Of a stretch of DNA of 13,159 nt, positions 1 through 7,306 are shown in pieces. The stretch comes from Clostridia bacterium DTU080 (lineage in GTDB: Bacteria > Bacillota > Limnochordia > DTU080). The notes under the pieces were generated by a model. The model searched no databases, was not told where the DNA came from, and saw only the letters and a program-made list of their open reading frames with translations. The translations under genes and the position numbers were made by a program. Within the stretch, counting starts at the first letter, position 1; the number at the start of each line of letters is the position of its first letter. The stretch covers positions 1 to 13,159 of the forward strand of contig LFTP01000353.1 of the NCBI GenBank assembly GCA_001513395.1, read 5' to 3'.

Positions 1-59
1 CGTACGGTTCTGTGAGAGGGCTGACGCTCGCCTGATCAGCGAGCGTCACCCTACTCGAT
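1..59 (+). mobile_element. 3' end of a group II intron (domain V 3' strand and domain VI)
   Basis: The window opens with CGTACGGTTC, which matches the conserved 3' strand of group II intron domain V. The next bases fold as domain VI. G14-G20 pairs with C49-C56, leaving A53 as the single bulged base, and above it GACGCTCGC (23-31) pairs perfectly with GCGAGCGTC (39-47). The inferred 3' end is ...CTCGAT at 59, which puts the branch A seven nucleotides from the end, as is usual for these introns. The rest of the intron, including any reverse transcriptase/maturase gene, would lie to the left of the window. The exact 3' splice point and the intron class are inferred. Confidence 0.8.
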
Positions 60-168
60 GACGGACAATCTTATCTCACCCCATAGCGCGTTGCGAGCCT
101 GGGGGCAGTCGTCGCTCGTGGGGTAGAGTTGGCCATTGAGATACTCTACACACCCGAAATAGGTCAAT

Positions 169-202
169 GGGGCTGTCCCAACCTTGCTTTTGGGACAGCC
201 CC
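169..202. repeat. Perfect 13-bp inverted repeat
   Basis: GGGGCTGTCCCAA (169-181) is followed after 8 bases by its exact reverse complement (190-202). Neither strand carries a T-run after it, so it is not a canonical intrinsic terminator. It may be a terminal inverted repeat of a small or lost insertion element, which is inference. Confidence 0.7.
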
Positions 203-218
203 GAGAGTCTTCGCAAGG

Positions 219-261
219 GACAGAGTTTCATATACAAGAAAAGCTTAAATGCCACTCTGTC
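219..261. repeat. 8-bp inverted repeat with A/T-rich loop
   Basis: GACAGAGT (219-226) and ACTCTGTC (254-261) are perfect reverse complements around an A/T-rich 27-base spacer. It lies 16 bp after the 13-bp palindrome and shares a GGGACAG-like core with it. Function unknown. Confidence 0.5.
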
Positions 262-327
262 ACCATGCCCCTGAAGCTGATACGCAACTATCATTCCACA
301 TATAAGCATCATATCCTGCCGTATATA

Positions 328-359
328 TCCGACAAATCGCATCAGACTCCGACAAATCG
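328..359. repeat. Two direct copies of TCCGACAAATCG
   Basis: The 12-mer TCCGACAAATCG occurs at 328-339 and again at 348-359, a 20-bp period. That spacing is about two helical turns and would suit tandem binding of a protein such as a transposase or regulator to one DNA face. This is inference from spacing only. Confidence 0.6.
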
Positions 360-723
360 TACTCTGGGGTTGAGCACTCACTAAAGGTCCGCTGCTCGAA
401 GGGGGGGTGTTTACTCTGAATGGAGCGTCATTGCGCTGCCTGGCAATCTCGGCTTGCTGTGGGAGAGACGGTGGCTATGGTAGGCGTCGGGCACGCAACG
501 ATCTGACATGCACCACTGTAGATAGCCTTATACCCGGCCATGATCCACAGATCATGACCAAGCGGGGTGCCACCCACAGTGATGACATGCTCGACCGCAC
601 AGGGTACCTGTAGAACTCGCAAGGGCGAGATTGGGTGTTGCAAAGGCACCCTGCGCGATCTGCGCTCAACCTCCGACGATTGGTTGGGATCGATGCTTTT
701 CCAACCGCCGGAGATCTCCCTCC

Positions 724-755
724 GACTGCATGCGAGCCAGTGCCCGCATGCAGTC
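724..755. repeat. Perfect 11-bp inverted repeat
   Basis: GACTGCATGCG (724-734) pairs exactly with CGCATGCAGTC (745-755) around a 10-base loop. A run of only three T follows on the plus strand, so it is at best a weak terminator. It is followed directly by further overlapping inverted repeats around GATCC/GGATC (763-804). Confidence 0.6.
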
Positions 756-962
756 TTTGGCCGATCCTTGCGGATCTTTGTGAAGCATGAGACCCACAAG
801 GATCTGGGCTCAACCGCTACGCACCCGACACCCGTATGATGCGTCGGGTTGTCAGAAAATATGCATTCCGCACGCAGCGATTTTGGAGCAGGTTATTCAG
901 CACGTGCTCGAGAAGAAAAAAACAGTCTAAGGATAAACGCCTCATCAACTGGAGTGGCATCC

Positions 963-1916
963 GTGGTTCAAGAAGGGTCCAGACAGGGAACTCAGACTTC
1001 ATCATTTGGAGTCAGCAGGCGCGAGGCACACGACGCCAGCGCTTTCTATGCGAGAAGCCTATATGAAGGTGGCGGTGCGGAGTTATTTGCTGCTGTGGCT
1101 CATGCTACGATTGAGCGACGGCCCTCAGTGGAAGCCAAGCCCTTAGAGGAGTGGGCCGATCGGCTGTACTGTCAGACTTCTGAGGACATGTGGCAGATAC
1201 CGGATGGCTCCGTGGCCCTGGCTATTACCTCACCACCATACAACGCGGGCAAGGATTACGATGAGGATCTCAGCCTCGCAGATTACTTAGGACTGATCAG
1301 TCGAGTGGGCGCTGAGGTCTATCGAACACTGAGACCTGGCGGACGTTACGTCGTCAACATCGCCAACTTAGGTCGTAAACCTTACATTCCCTTGCACGCC
1401 TATTTTTACGCTTGTCATATGCGTATCGGTTTTCTGCCTGCCGGAGAGGTCATCTGGCAAAAAGGACGCGGCGCAAGCGGTAATTGTGCCTGGGGTTCAT
1501 GGATGTCGGCCAAAGCGCCACGCTTGCGGGATCTGCATGAGTACTTGCTGGTCTTTGTTAAAGACGATTTTTCCCGACCCGATCGGGGGGAAAGCGATAT
1601 CAGCAGAGATGAGTTTATGGAGGCCACCCTTTCGGTGTGGGAGATTCCGCCCGAGCGGGCCAGCCGCGTCGGACATCCGGCGCCTTTTCCTGTAGAGCTG
1701 GCGACAAGAGTCGTTAAATTGTATACCTACGTTGGTGATGTCGTACTGGATCCCTTTAACGGATCGGGTTCTACAACGTTGGCTGCCGCGCTGAACGGCA
1801 GGCATTACGTCGGTTATGATATCAACCCTGAATACTGCGCCATAGCTCAACGCAGGTTAGACGAGGCACAAAAGGAGAATGCGGATGTGACCGCCGGCCA
1901 CCTTTTCGAAAACTGA
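963..1916 (+). CDS. Site-specific DNA methyltransferase, beta class (N4-cytosine or N6-adenine)
   Basis: This enzyme transfers a methyl group from S-adenosylmethionine to an amino group of a base in double-stranded DNA. With the chosen start it is 317 residues long. The catalytic motif TSPPYN is at residues 89-94, and the AdoMet-binding motif DPFNGSG is near the C-terminus at 263-269, followed by [16 protein letters not shown]. Catalytic motif before AdoMet motif is the beta-class order. The frame is open up to TTG 849 and ATG 861, but only GTG 963 has a well-placed ribosome binding site (GGAG 951-954, 8-base spacing), and family-like sequence ([21 protein letters not shown] region) begins just after it. 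No restriction endonuclease lies nearby, so it looks like an orphan methylase. Target sequence and base type cannot be read from the sequence. Two hypotheses are a regulatory or epigenetic role and the remnant of a restriction-modification system. Confidence 0.9.
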   Translation: MVQEGSRQGTQTSSFGVSRREAHDASAFYARSLYEGGGAELFAAVAHATIERRPSVEAKPLEEWADRLYCQTSEDMWQIPDGSVALAITSPPYNAGKDYDEDLSLADYLGLISRVGAEVYRTLRPGGRYVVNIANLGRKPYIPLHAYFYACHMRIGFLPAGEVIWQKGRGASGNCAWGSWMSAKAPRLRDLHEYLLVFVKDDFSRPDRGESDISRDEFMEATLSVWEIPPERASRVGHPAPFPVELATRVVKLYTYVGDVVLDPFNGSGSTTLAAALNGRHYVGYDINPEYCAIAQRRLDEAQKENADVTAGHLFEN

Positions 1917-1937
1917 GCCCGTCTTCTTACCTTAGAA

Positions 1938-1967
1938 ACCCCGCCGTTGTCGGCGGGGTATATTTTT
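1938..1967 (+). terminator. Rho-independent terminator after the methyltransferase
   Basis: CCCCGCCG (1939-1946) and CGGCGGGG (1951-1958) form a perfect stem around the tetraloop TTGT, extended by A1938-T1959, and are followed by TATATTTTT. It lies 22 bp after the methylase stop and separates that gene from the downstream run. Confidence 0.93.
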
Positions 1968-2020
1968 CCCCATTGCGATAAACCCTGAGAGGTGATCGTT
2001 GCACTCAGTGAGGTGTCGAT

Positions 2021-4231
2021 GTGTCGCTAGATGACCTCTACATGGGTTTGGATGTCGGATCGGCTACGGTCAAGGTAGTCGGAGTAGACAGTGAGGCCCG
2101 GATGGTCGGCATTCCCGTCTACTTGCGCTATGATGCCTTTTCCACTCACGCCGAGGCTGTGGCCCACGCGTTGCGTGCCTATCTGGACTCTGTGTCGGGA
2201 AAAGTCGCAGGAGTGGGCGTGACCGGAAGCGGCCGCAAACTCATTGGAAGCCAGATCGGCGCCGACGTTATCCAGACGGAAATATTCGCCCATGCTGCCG
2301 GGGTCATGCATCTGGTTCGTACGGGAGCCGTGCGCGATGAAAACGGGGAGTCGCTTTCTCACGTGCGCTCGGTGATCGAAATCGGGGGTCAGGATTCGAA
2401 GTACATCGTGTTGGACGAAGAAGGCTTGCCCATTCACTTCAGCATGAACACCATCTGTTCTGCGGGCACCGGTGAGTTTCTCAAGCAGTTGGCCGATGAA
2501 GCCAACGTCCCCATGGAAGATTTCGGGCGCCTCGCCCTTCAAAGCCGCCATCCTGCCAACATTGATGCCACGTGCACGGTCTTTTCTAAGCGTGATTTCC
2601 GACATCTCACGCAAAAAGGAGTCCATTTGGCGGATCGCCTGATGGGTGTCTGCGAGGCTTTGGTTCGTAATTACATCAAGACGGTAGTGCGCGGTTATCC
2701 TCTGCAACAGCCCATTGTCTTCCAAGGAGGGGTGGCCTTCAATCCGGCTGTCCGCCGGGCTTTTGAAAAGATCGCTAAGACGCGGCTGGTGATCACCCCC
2801 CACAACGGGGTTGTGGGAGCCTTGGGCATGGCCGTGGCCGCTTTGGAAACCATGAAGGGCGCCCATGGAGGCACCCGTTTTCGCACCGACTACCTCGAAC
2901 GACAGCCCAAAACCCGCTTGCGCTATTGTCATGGATGTCAAAACGCCTGTGAATTGGTCCAGATCCTTGGTGAAGGCGACGGTGAAGCTTCCGTGACGGC
3001 TACTTTAGGTGGACGTTGCGACGGATGTCACAATCCGCGTCACGTGCATGAGCAACCGCTCCAAAACCACGCCTTGCAGGTTCCCGTGGTGCGTGAAAAG
3101 ACAAAAACACAACCGATACGCCTGTGGCAAAGATCCGTTCGCAGCTCTGTCGGGTATTATTTTGCCGGCTTGGACGGCGGCTCGCGAGGAACCAAGTTCG
3201 CGCTTATACGTAGCGGTGAAACGGGAGTTGAGATCGTCACTTCGGGCAGTGTAGATACCTGCGGAGATGCCGTCAACGCCTGCCGTCAGGCCTTGCGCCG
3301 ATTGAAAGAGGCATTACCCCCTAAAGCTAATCTGGCGGGCATCGGGACGACAGGTAGTGCTGGTGAGCTGTTCAGAGACATGATCACTACTCGCCGTCAG
3401 GAGACGGCAGATGTCTACACTACCGAGATTCTCGCCCATTACGCTTGGGCCAGTCATTGGCTGCCCGAAGTAGCGACGGTTATAGATATCGGGGGCAATG
3501 ACAGTAAACTGATCGCCGTCCGGGGAGAGGGCCTCAGTTTTGCCATGAACGACAAGTGTGCGGCCGGCACCGGTGCATTTTTGGAAGCCGTGGCCCGCCG
3601 TTTTGGTGTGAGTATTGACGAGTACGCTGAGTTGGCTTTGCAGTCGTCCCATCCTGCTCACATCGCCGGACGATGTGCCGTCTTCGGTGAATCGGATGTC
3701 ATCCATAAGGCTCGTATGGGGTTTACAACACCCGATTTGCTCATGGGTGTCGCTTTTGCGGTATGCCGTACGTATCTGTCTGACATAGGCCGCGGGATGC
3801 TGCGCGTCCCGATTGTGGCCCAGGGCGGCGTCTTTCTCAACCGAGCCGTGCAGCGAGCTTTCCGGGAGACATTGCATCTTGGGGAGAGGGAGTTCGTGGT
3901 TTCCAAGCACACTCACGACGTGCTTTGTGCCGGCGCTTTGGGAGCTGCTTTGATCAGCCGGGGGCGTTGGGAGCAGGGTGATGACAGTCACTTCAAAGGC
4001 TTCGAGCATGTGCTCACCACCGAATACCGGACGGTTAGTGTCGCTTGTACTCACCGGACCTGTCATCGGCGTTGCGACGGATTGGCGGTATTGGTTGAAA
4101 ACGGACAACCTATTGCCGCGTACAAAGCCATTGACTGCCCGGAGGGCTTCTTTTCCGGGATGCTGGTTCATCCTAAGCAACGCAGTCACATCACTCGTTT
4201 GCTGGCGACCGGTCAAGGCGAAGTGGGGTGA
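2021..4231 (+). CDS. Tandem-duplicated ASKHA activator of 2-hydroxyacyl-CoA dehydratase type (BcrAD/BadFG family)
   Basis: The 736-residue protein holds two copies of the BadF/BadG/BcrA/BcrD ATPase domain. Members of this family hydrolyse ATP and pass one low-potential electron to a dehydratase or reductase partner. Copy 1 (about 5-275) has GLDVGS (9-14), EIGGQDSK (120-127), Cys146 in a CSAGTG motif and Cys185 in CTVF. Copy 2 (about 380-645) has GLDGGS (383-388), DIGGNDSK (489-496), MNDKCAAGTG with Cys513, and CAVF with Cys552. These Cys pairs match the positions that hold the [4Fe-4S] cluster between two activator subunits. Each copy is followed by a Cys cluster: C303-x2-C306-x3-C310 plus C333-x2-C336, and C676-x4-C681-x3-C685 plus C706. 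The start is GTG 2021, behind GAGGTG at 5-base spacing. The next gene begins 8 bp after the stop, which suggests translational coupling. Related proteins are often one very long chain also carrying the DUF2229 part; here the two are separate genes. The substrate is unknown. Confidence 0.88.
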   Translation: MSLDDLYMGLDVGSATVKVVGVDSEARMVGIPVYLRYDAFSTHAEAVAHALRAYLDSVSGKVAGVGVTGSGRKLIGSQIGADVIQTEIFAHAAGVMHLVRTGAVRDENGESLSHVRSVIEIGGQDSKYIVLDEEGLPIHFSMNTICSAGTGEFLKQLADEANVPMEDFGRLALQSRHPANIDATCTVFSKRDFRHLTQKGVHLADRLMGVCEALVRNYIKTVVRGYPLQQPIVFQGGVAFNPAVRRAFEKIAKTRLVITPHNGVVGALGMAVAALETMKGAHGGTRFRTDYLERQPKTRLRYCHGCQNACELVQILGEGDGEASVTATLGGRCDGCHNPRHVHEQPLQNHALQVPVVREKTKTQPIRLWQRSVRSSVGYYFAGLDGGSRGTKFALIRSGETGVEIVTSGSVDTCGDAVNACRQALRRLKEALPPKANLAGIGTTGSAGELFRDMITTRRQETADVYTTEILAHYAWASHWLPEVATVIDIGGNDSKLIAVRGEGLSFAMNDKCAAGTGAFLEAVARRFGVSIDEYAELALQSSHPAHIAGRCAVFGESDVIHKARMGFTTPDLLMGVAFAVCRTYLSDIGRGMLRVPIVAQGGVFLNRAVQRAFRETLHLGEREFVVSKHTHDVLCAGALGAALISRGRWEQGDDSHFKGFEHVLTTEYRTVSVACTHRTCHRRCDGLAVLVENGQPIAAYKAIDCPEGFFSGMLVHPKQRSHITRLLATGQGEVG

Positions 4232-4239
4232 ATTAGGAC

Positions 4240-6795
4240 GTGGCAGTTGAGCAACGCACTGTAAGGCAGGAGAAGTCAATCAAAGTAGGCATAGTCTTGG
4301 CCTTTACCGGGCATTACGAAGCGGTACGGATTCTAAAGCGGTTCCTGGAATTGATGGGACTGGATGTAGTATCAAGCGAGTTGACCACGCCGAAGATCAT
4401 TGAAGCGGGTACCACTCTGAGCGGCTCGGATCTGTGTCTGCCGCTTCGGGTCTATGTTGGTCACGTATACCGATTACTCCAAGAGCACCCCGATCTTGAT
4501 TACATCGTGGCGCCTAACGTACACAGTCCCGATGCAAGAAGCTCCACTTGTGCCAAGTATCGCGATCCGGGCGGCGTGGCGATTCGTTCTTTGGGCGGTA
4601 CGCTCTCGTATCTTAAGCAACACGTCCCGGGCAAATGGACCGAAGAGCTGCATCTGCTATGCGGGGAGGCGATTCCGCAACAGAGGCGATTGCCCTGTTT
4701 TCTCATGCCCGTCATCCGCGGCTTAGATAGAACGGAATTGCGCAATGTATGCTATGACGTCTACGCTGATCTCAACGGTTGGCGGCCCTTGTCCAAAACC
4801 CGACTTTGGTTTCCGCGGCGAGACGATGACAGAGTCTCACTCCTTGAGGCGGCGGTTGATCAGGCCTATGATGAGGTCCTGGCCCGTCGACATGATCGGA
4901 CCAGTGATCTGCTCCAAGACGAAAGCCGGCCTCGCGTGGCATTGGTCGGTAGGCCGTACTTGATCTATGACCCGCTTCTCACCTGTGATCTGAAACGATG
5001 GTTTGAACAACGCGGAGTCGTGGTCATCACGGCTCGGGATGTGCCTCTACACGAGCTGAAGACTGACGAAGTGGAAGGCTTCTATGACAGCCATCGGGAA
5101 GGGCAGGCCTTTATTGATTGGGTCCATCGAAAGGTGGACGGCATCATCTGTGTGGGTTGTTTCGGCTGCCATCCTGATGCCTTTCAAGTCGATTTCCTCG
5201 ACGATCATGCACGTCAGCTCGGCGCTGCCTGTTGGAGTTTCCGCTTTGACGAATCGCTCAGTCAGGCAGGGTTCCACACCCGCTTCGAGACGATCCTGAC
5301 CTTCTTGGAACGACGGCGTGACGCCCGTTTGCGCCATGGCGTCGCCGGGATAAGCCTGCCTGTCAAGAAGGAAGCCGTGTCGGTTGGGCGAGTTGCGGCG
5401 TCGCAAAAGCCAAGACCTGTTCTTGTTTGGCCCTACATGGGCGAGATTCTCAATGCAGCCCTGGAAGAGATCGCCTATCAATTGGGTTTGGACTCCTATG
5501 TTCGCCCGCCAGCGCCCTTGAGTGAAGAAGTGATGTTCTTGGGTGATGAGAGGTATACGGAATCATGTTCACCCTACGCCTACAGCACCGGATCACTGAA
5601 GGATTCCCTTCTCAAGATCAGCCAAGAATTGGAGTCCCGGGCCCTACGCGGTGAAAAGGTGCAGCCCCACCGCATTGTTCTGGTCATGCTTCACGGAGAG
5701 GGTCCCTGTACTTTTGGCTGGTACTCGCTCGTACAAAAAAGAGAATTGCCTGCGGAATTTGGAAGACGTCTGGCCGCCTATGGCCACACGGTTGAGATGG
5801 CAACCGTGGGGATGGACGGCGCAGTGGAATTCTTGCGACAGTTGAGTGAGTGTAGCGATTCACAAAACCTCCGCCAGCTTCTGGATTTTGCCGTAGGAGA
5901 ACGTCGTCCCGGGCAGTATGCAGGATTACTTCGTGTCTGGCGTCAGGTGACCGCCCCCGCGTGGGCCAAAGTCGACGCGTTGGAACGACTGCGTGCCCAT
6001 TCTCTCATTTTGCGGGCACACGAGCATGAGGCCGGCAGTGTGGCAGCCGCTTACCGGGAAGCCGTGGAGATGATGCGCCGGGCTCATTCCCTGCCGGAGA
6101 TCGCCCGGGCGGAAAAAAAGGGAAAGGCCTTGTTGGATGCGGTTCCTCGAGACCGAGACTTGAAGCCCCGGGTCGTCATCGTGGGGGAGATCTACGTAGT
6201 TCTGACCAGCTTTGCTAACCGGGGTGTGGTGGAAAGCCTCTTGGCCCGGGAAGGAATCGAGGTGGTGGAGGGTGTAGGTCTCGCCCGGTTTGCTCGTCAC
6301 AGTCTGCGTAATATTGTCAGGAGGACGTTTCGCGACACAAATGCTGTGCGTCCCGTGGTTGAACTTCTGCGGCGGCACAACGTGGAACTTCTCGCAGAAC
6401 GTTTGCGCGATCCTCTGTCTTGCCCCTTCTTGGTGCATGAAGTTGGCGGGGAAGGTGTACCCACCGTGGCTGCCGCTCGCAGGCACGTGGAGGCAGGCTG
6501 TCAAGGGATCGTACACATCCATCCGTTTAAATGCATGCCGGAGGGAATCGCCAAAGACGCGGTGAAAGAGATCGCTTCCTTGTACGGGGTGCGTTATCTG
6601 GCTTTGAGTTTCAATCGTGAAACGGACATAGAGCGGCTGCGGACTGAGGTGAGCACGTACGCGGCCCTTTTGAAAGCTGAAATGAGTTCGCACTCCCCCG
6701 CGGCTAGGGCCCGGGAGATCGCGAGGCGAATACGCATCGGCCGCTTGTTGGATCAGGTGCACGGAGCTTATCGCCGAGGAAGACACACCGATTGA
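4240..6795 (+). CDS. Large DUF2229 / 2-hydroxyacyl-CoA dehydratase-like Fe-S partner protein
   Basis: The 851-residue protein appears to hold two dehydratase-like modules. The N-terminal half (about 14-360) fits DUF2229: SDLCLPLR with Cys66, DYIVAPNV (87-94), VGRPYLIYDP (236-245), then the C304-x2-C307-x2-C310 cluster. The C-terminal half (about 390-800) has WPYMGEILNAALEEIA, ESCSPYAYSTG with Cys443, GPCTFGWY with Cys490, VVIVGEIYVVLTSFANR (645-661), CPFLVHEVGG with Cys728, and HIHPFKCMPEG with Cys765. Conserved Cys in such proteins usually ligate Fe-S clusters that accept the electron from the ASKHA activator encoded immediately upstream. The start is GTG 4240, with a modest GGGGTG signal. 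No signal peptide or membrane segment is seen, so it is probably cytoplasmic. The family role is known only in outline and the reaction is unassigned. It ends 33 bp before spoVAC, so a spoVAC promoter, if separate, would have to lie mostly inside this gene. Confidence 0.82.
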   Translation: MAVEQRTVRQEKSIKVGIVLAFTGHYEAVRILKRFLELMGLDVVSSELTTPKIIEAGTTLSGSDLCLPLRVYVGHVYRLLQEHPDLDYIVAPNVHSPDARSSTCAKYRDPGGVAIRSLGGTLSYLKQHVPGKWTEELHLLCGEAIPQQRRLPCFLMPVIRGLDRTELRNVCYDVYADLNGWRPLSKTRLWFPRRDDDRVSLLEAAVDQAYDEVLARRHDRTSDLLQDESRPRVALVGRPYLIYDPLLTCDLKRWFEQRGVVVITARDVPLHELKTDEVEGFYDSHREGQAFIDWVHRKVDGIICVGCFGCHPDAFQVDFLDDHARQLGAACWSFRFDESLSQAGFHTRFETILTFLERRRDARLRHGVAGISLPVKKEAVSVGRVAASQKPRPVLVWPYMGEILNAALEEIAYQLGLDSYVRPPAPLSEEVMFLGDERYTESCSPYAYSTGSLKDSLLKISQELESRALRGEKVQPHRIVLVMLHGEGPCTFGWYSLVQKRELPAEFGRRLAAYGHTVEMATVGMDGAVEFLRQLSECSDSQNLRQLLDFAVGERRPGQYAGLLRVWRQVTAPAWAKVDALERLRAHSLILRAHEHEAGSVAAAYREAVEMMRRAHSLPEIARAEKKGKALLDAVPRDRDLKPRVVIVGEIYVVLTSFANRGVVESLLAREGIEVVEGVGLARFARHSLRNIVRRTFRDTNAVRPVVELLRRHNVELLAERLRDPLSCPFLVHEVGGEGVPTVAAARRHVEAGCQGIVHIHPFKCMPEGIAKDAVKEIASLYGVRYLALSFNRETDIERLRTEVSTYAALLKAEMSSHSPAARAREIARRIRIGRLLDQVHGAYRRGRHTD

Positions 6796-6828
6796 CAAAT
6801 CCTTGATGAGAAAAGAAGGATGCGACCA

Positions 6829-7290
6829 ATGGACGGTAAGGCCATCGACGCACAACAACGCTATCAGAAGTTGGTTAAAGACAACGCGCCCAAGCCGAAG
6901 GTAGGGCGTAACCTCTGGAGAGCATTCTTGGTCGGAGGGGCACTAGGTGTCATCGGCCATTTCTTGTACGGCCTATTTGAAGCGATCGAGCCCACAAAAG
7001 GCGAATCCACGGCGACGACACTCGCCAGCTTGATTTTCATCGGAGCCGTTCTGACCGCCTTGGGAGTGTACGACAGCATTGCTCAGTGGGGCGGAGCAGG
7101 GGCGGCGGTACCGATAACGGGCTTTGCCAATACTATTGTGTCGGCAGCCATGGAATTCCGTCGCGAGGGGCTGATATTGGGTCTGGGATCCAGGATGTTT
7201 GTCATTGCCGGGCCGGTTTTGGTCTACGGCACTGTGGCCGGTTTTTTGACCGGGCTGGCTAAAGTGGCGATCATGAACCTATTGCATTAG
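6829..7290 (+). CDS. spoVAC: Stage V sporulation protein AC
   Basis: SpoVAC is an integral inner spore membrane protein that takes part in dipicolinic acid movement during sporulation and germination; in Bacillus it has been described as a mechanosensitive channel. The 153-residue protein resembles Bacillus SpoVAC along its length. It has a basic N-terminus with YQKLVKDNAPKPK, a first hydrophobic segment starting AFLVGGALGVIGHFLYG, a second around TLASLIFIGAVLTALGVYD, the signature QWGGAGAAVPITGFANTI, and a last segment VIAGPVLVYGTVAGFLTGLA. ATG 6829 is preferred because AGAAGG lies 9 bases upstream; ATG 6820 abuts that signal. It heads the AC-AD-AE set. No sigma-G-type promoter was recognised in the 33-bp gap. 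Recognition is from motif memory, not a search. Confidence 0.93.
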   Translation: MDGKAIDAQQRYQKLVKDNAPKPKVGRNLWRAFLVGGALGVIGHFLYGLFEAIEPTKGESTATTLASLIFIGAVLTALGVYDSIAQWGGAGAAVPITGFANTIVSAAMEFRREGLILGLGSRMFVIAGPVLVYGTVAGFLTGLAKVAIMNLLH

Positions 7291-7306
7291 CCGGGAGTGG
7301 GATGAT

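Larger units (their letters stand above)
60..962. other. Gene-free, palindrome-rich region after the intron
   Basis: No reading frame here looks like a protein I recognise. Short frames occur on both strands, including 428-799 minus and 567-839 plus, but they overlap each other and show no domain or convincing ribosome binding site. The stretch instead carries many short inverted repeats: 78-83/119-124, 169-181/190-202, 219-226/254-261, 539-545/550-556, 724-734/745-755, 773-782/795-804 (with one G-T pair) and 823-829/843-849. A 12-bp direct repeat lies at 328-359. It could be mobile-element debris or a structured RNA; the sequence alone does not decide. Confidence 0.6.

Noticed and set aside
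428..799. Minus-strand open frame upstream of the methylase as a possible transposase
   Set aside because: No DDE, HUH or other transposase motif could be identified, and an overlapping frame on the same strand is equally open.
849..962. TTG 849 or ATG 861 as the methylase start
   Set aside because: Neither has a ribosome binding site, TTG 849 is inside an inverted repeat, and the added residues are low in family resemblance; GTG 963 is better supported.
2027..2941. Long minus-strand open frame (304 codons)
   Set aside because: It is antisense to the first ASKHA domain, whose plus-strand motifs are unmistakable; the antisense product has no recognisable domain.
3314..4279. Long minus-strand open frame (321 codons)
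   Set aside because: It is antisense to the second ASKHA domain and crosses into the next gene; explained by codon composition.
5926..6858. Long minus-strand open frame (310 codons)
   Set aside because: It lies opposite the C-terminal part of the DUF2229-like gene and shows no family resemblance.
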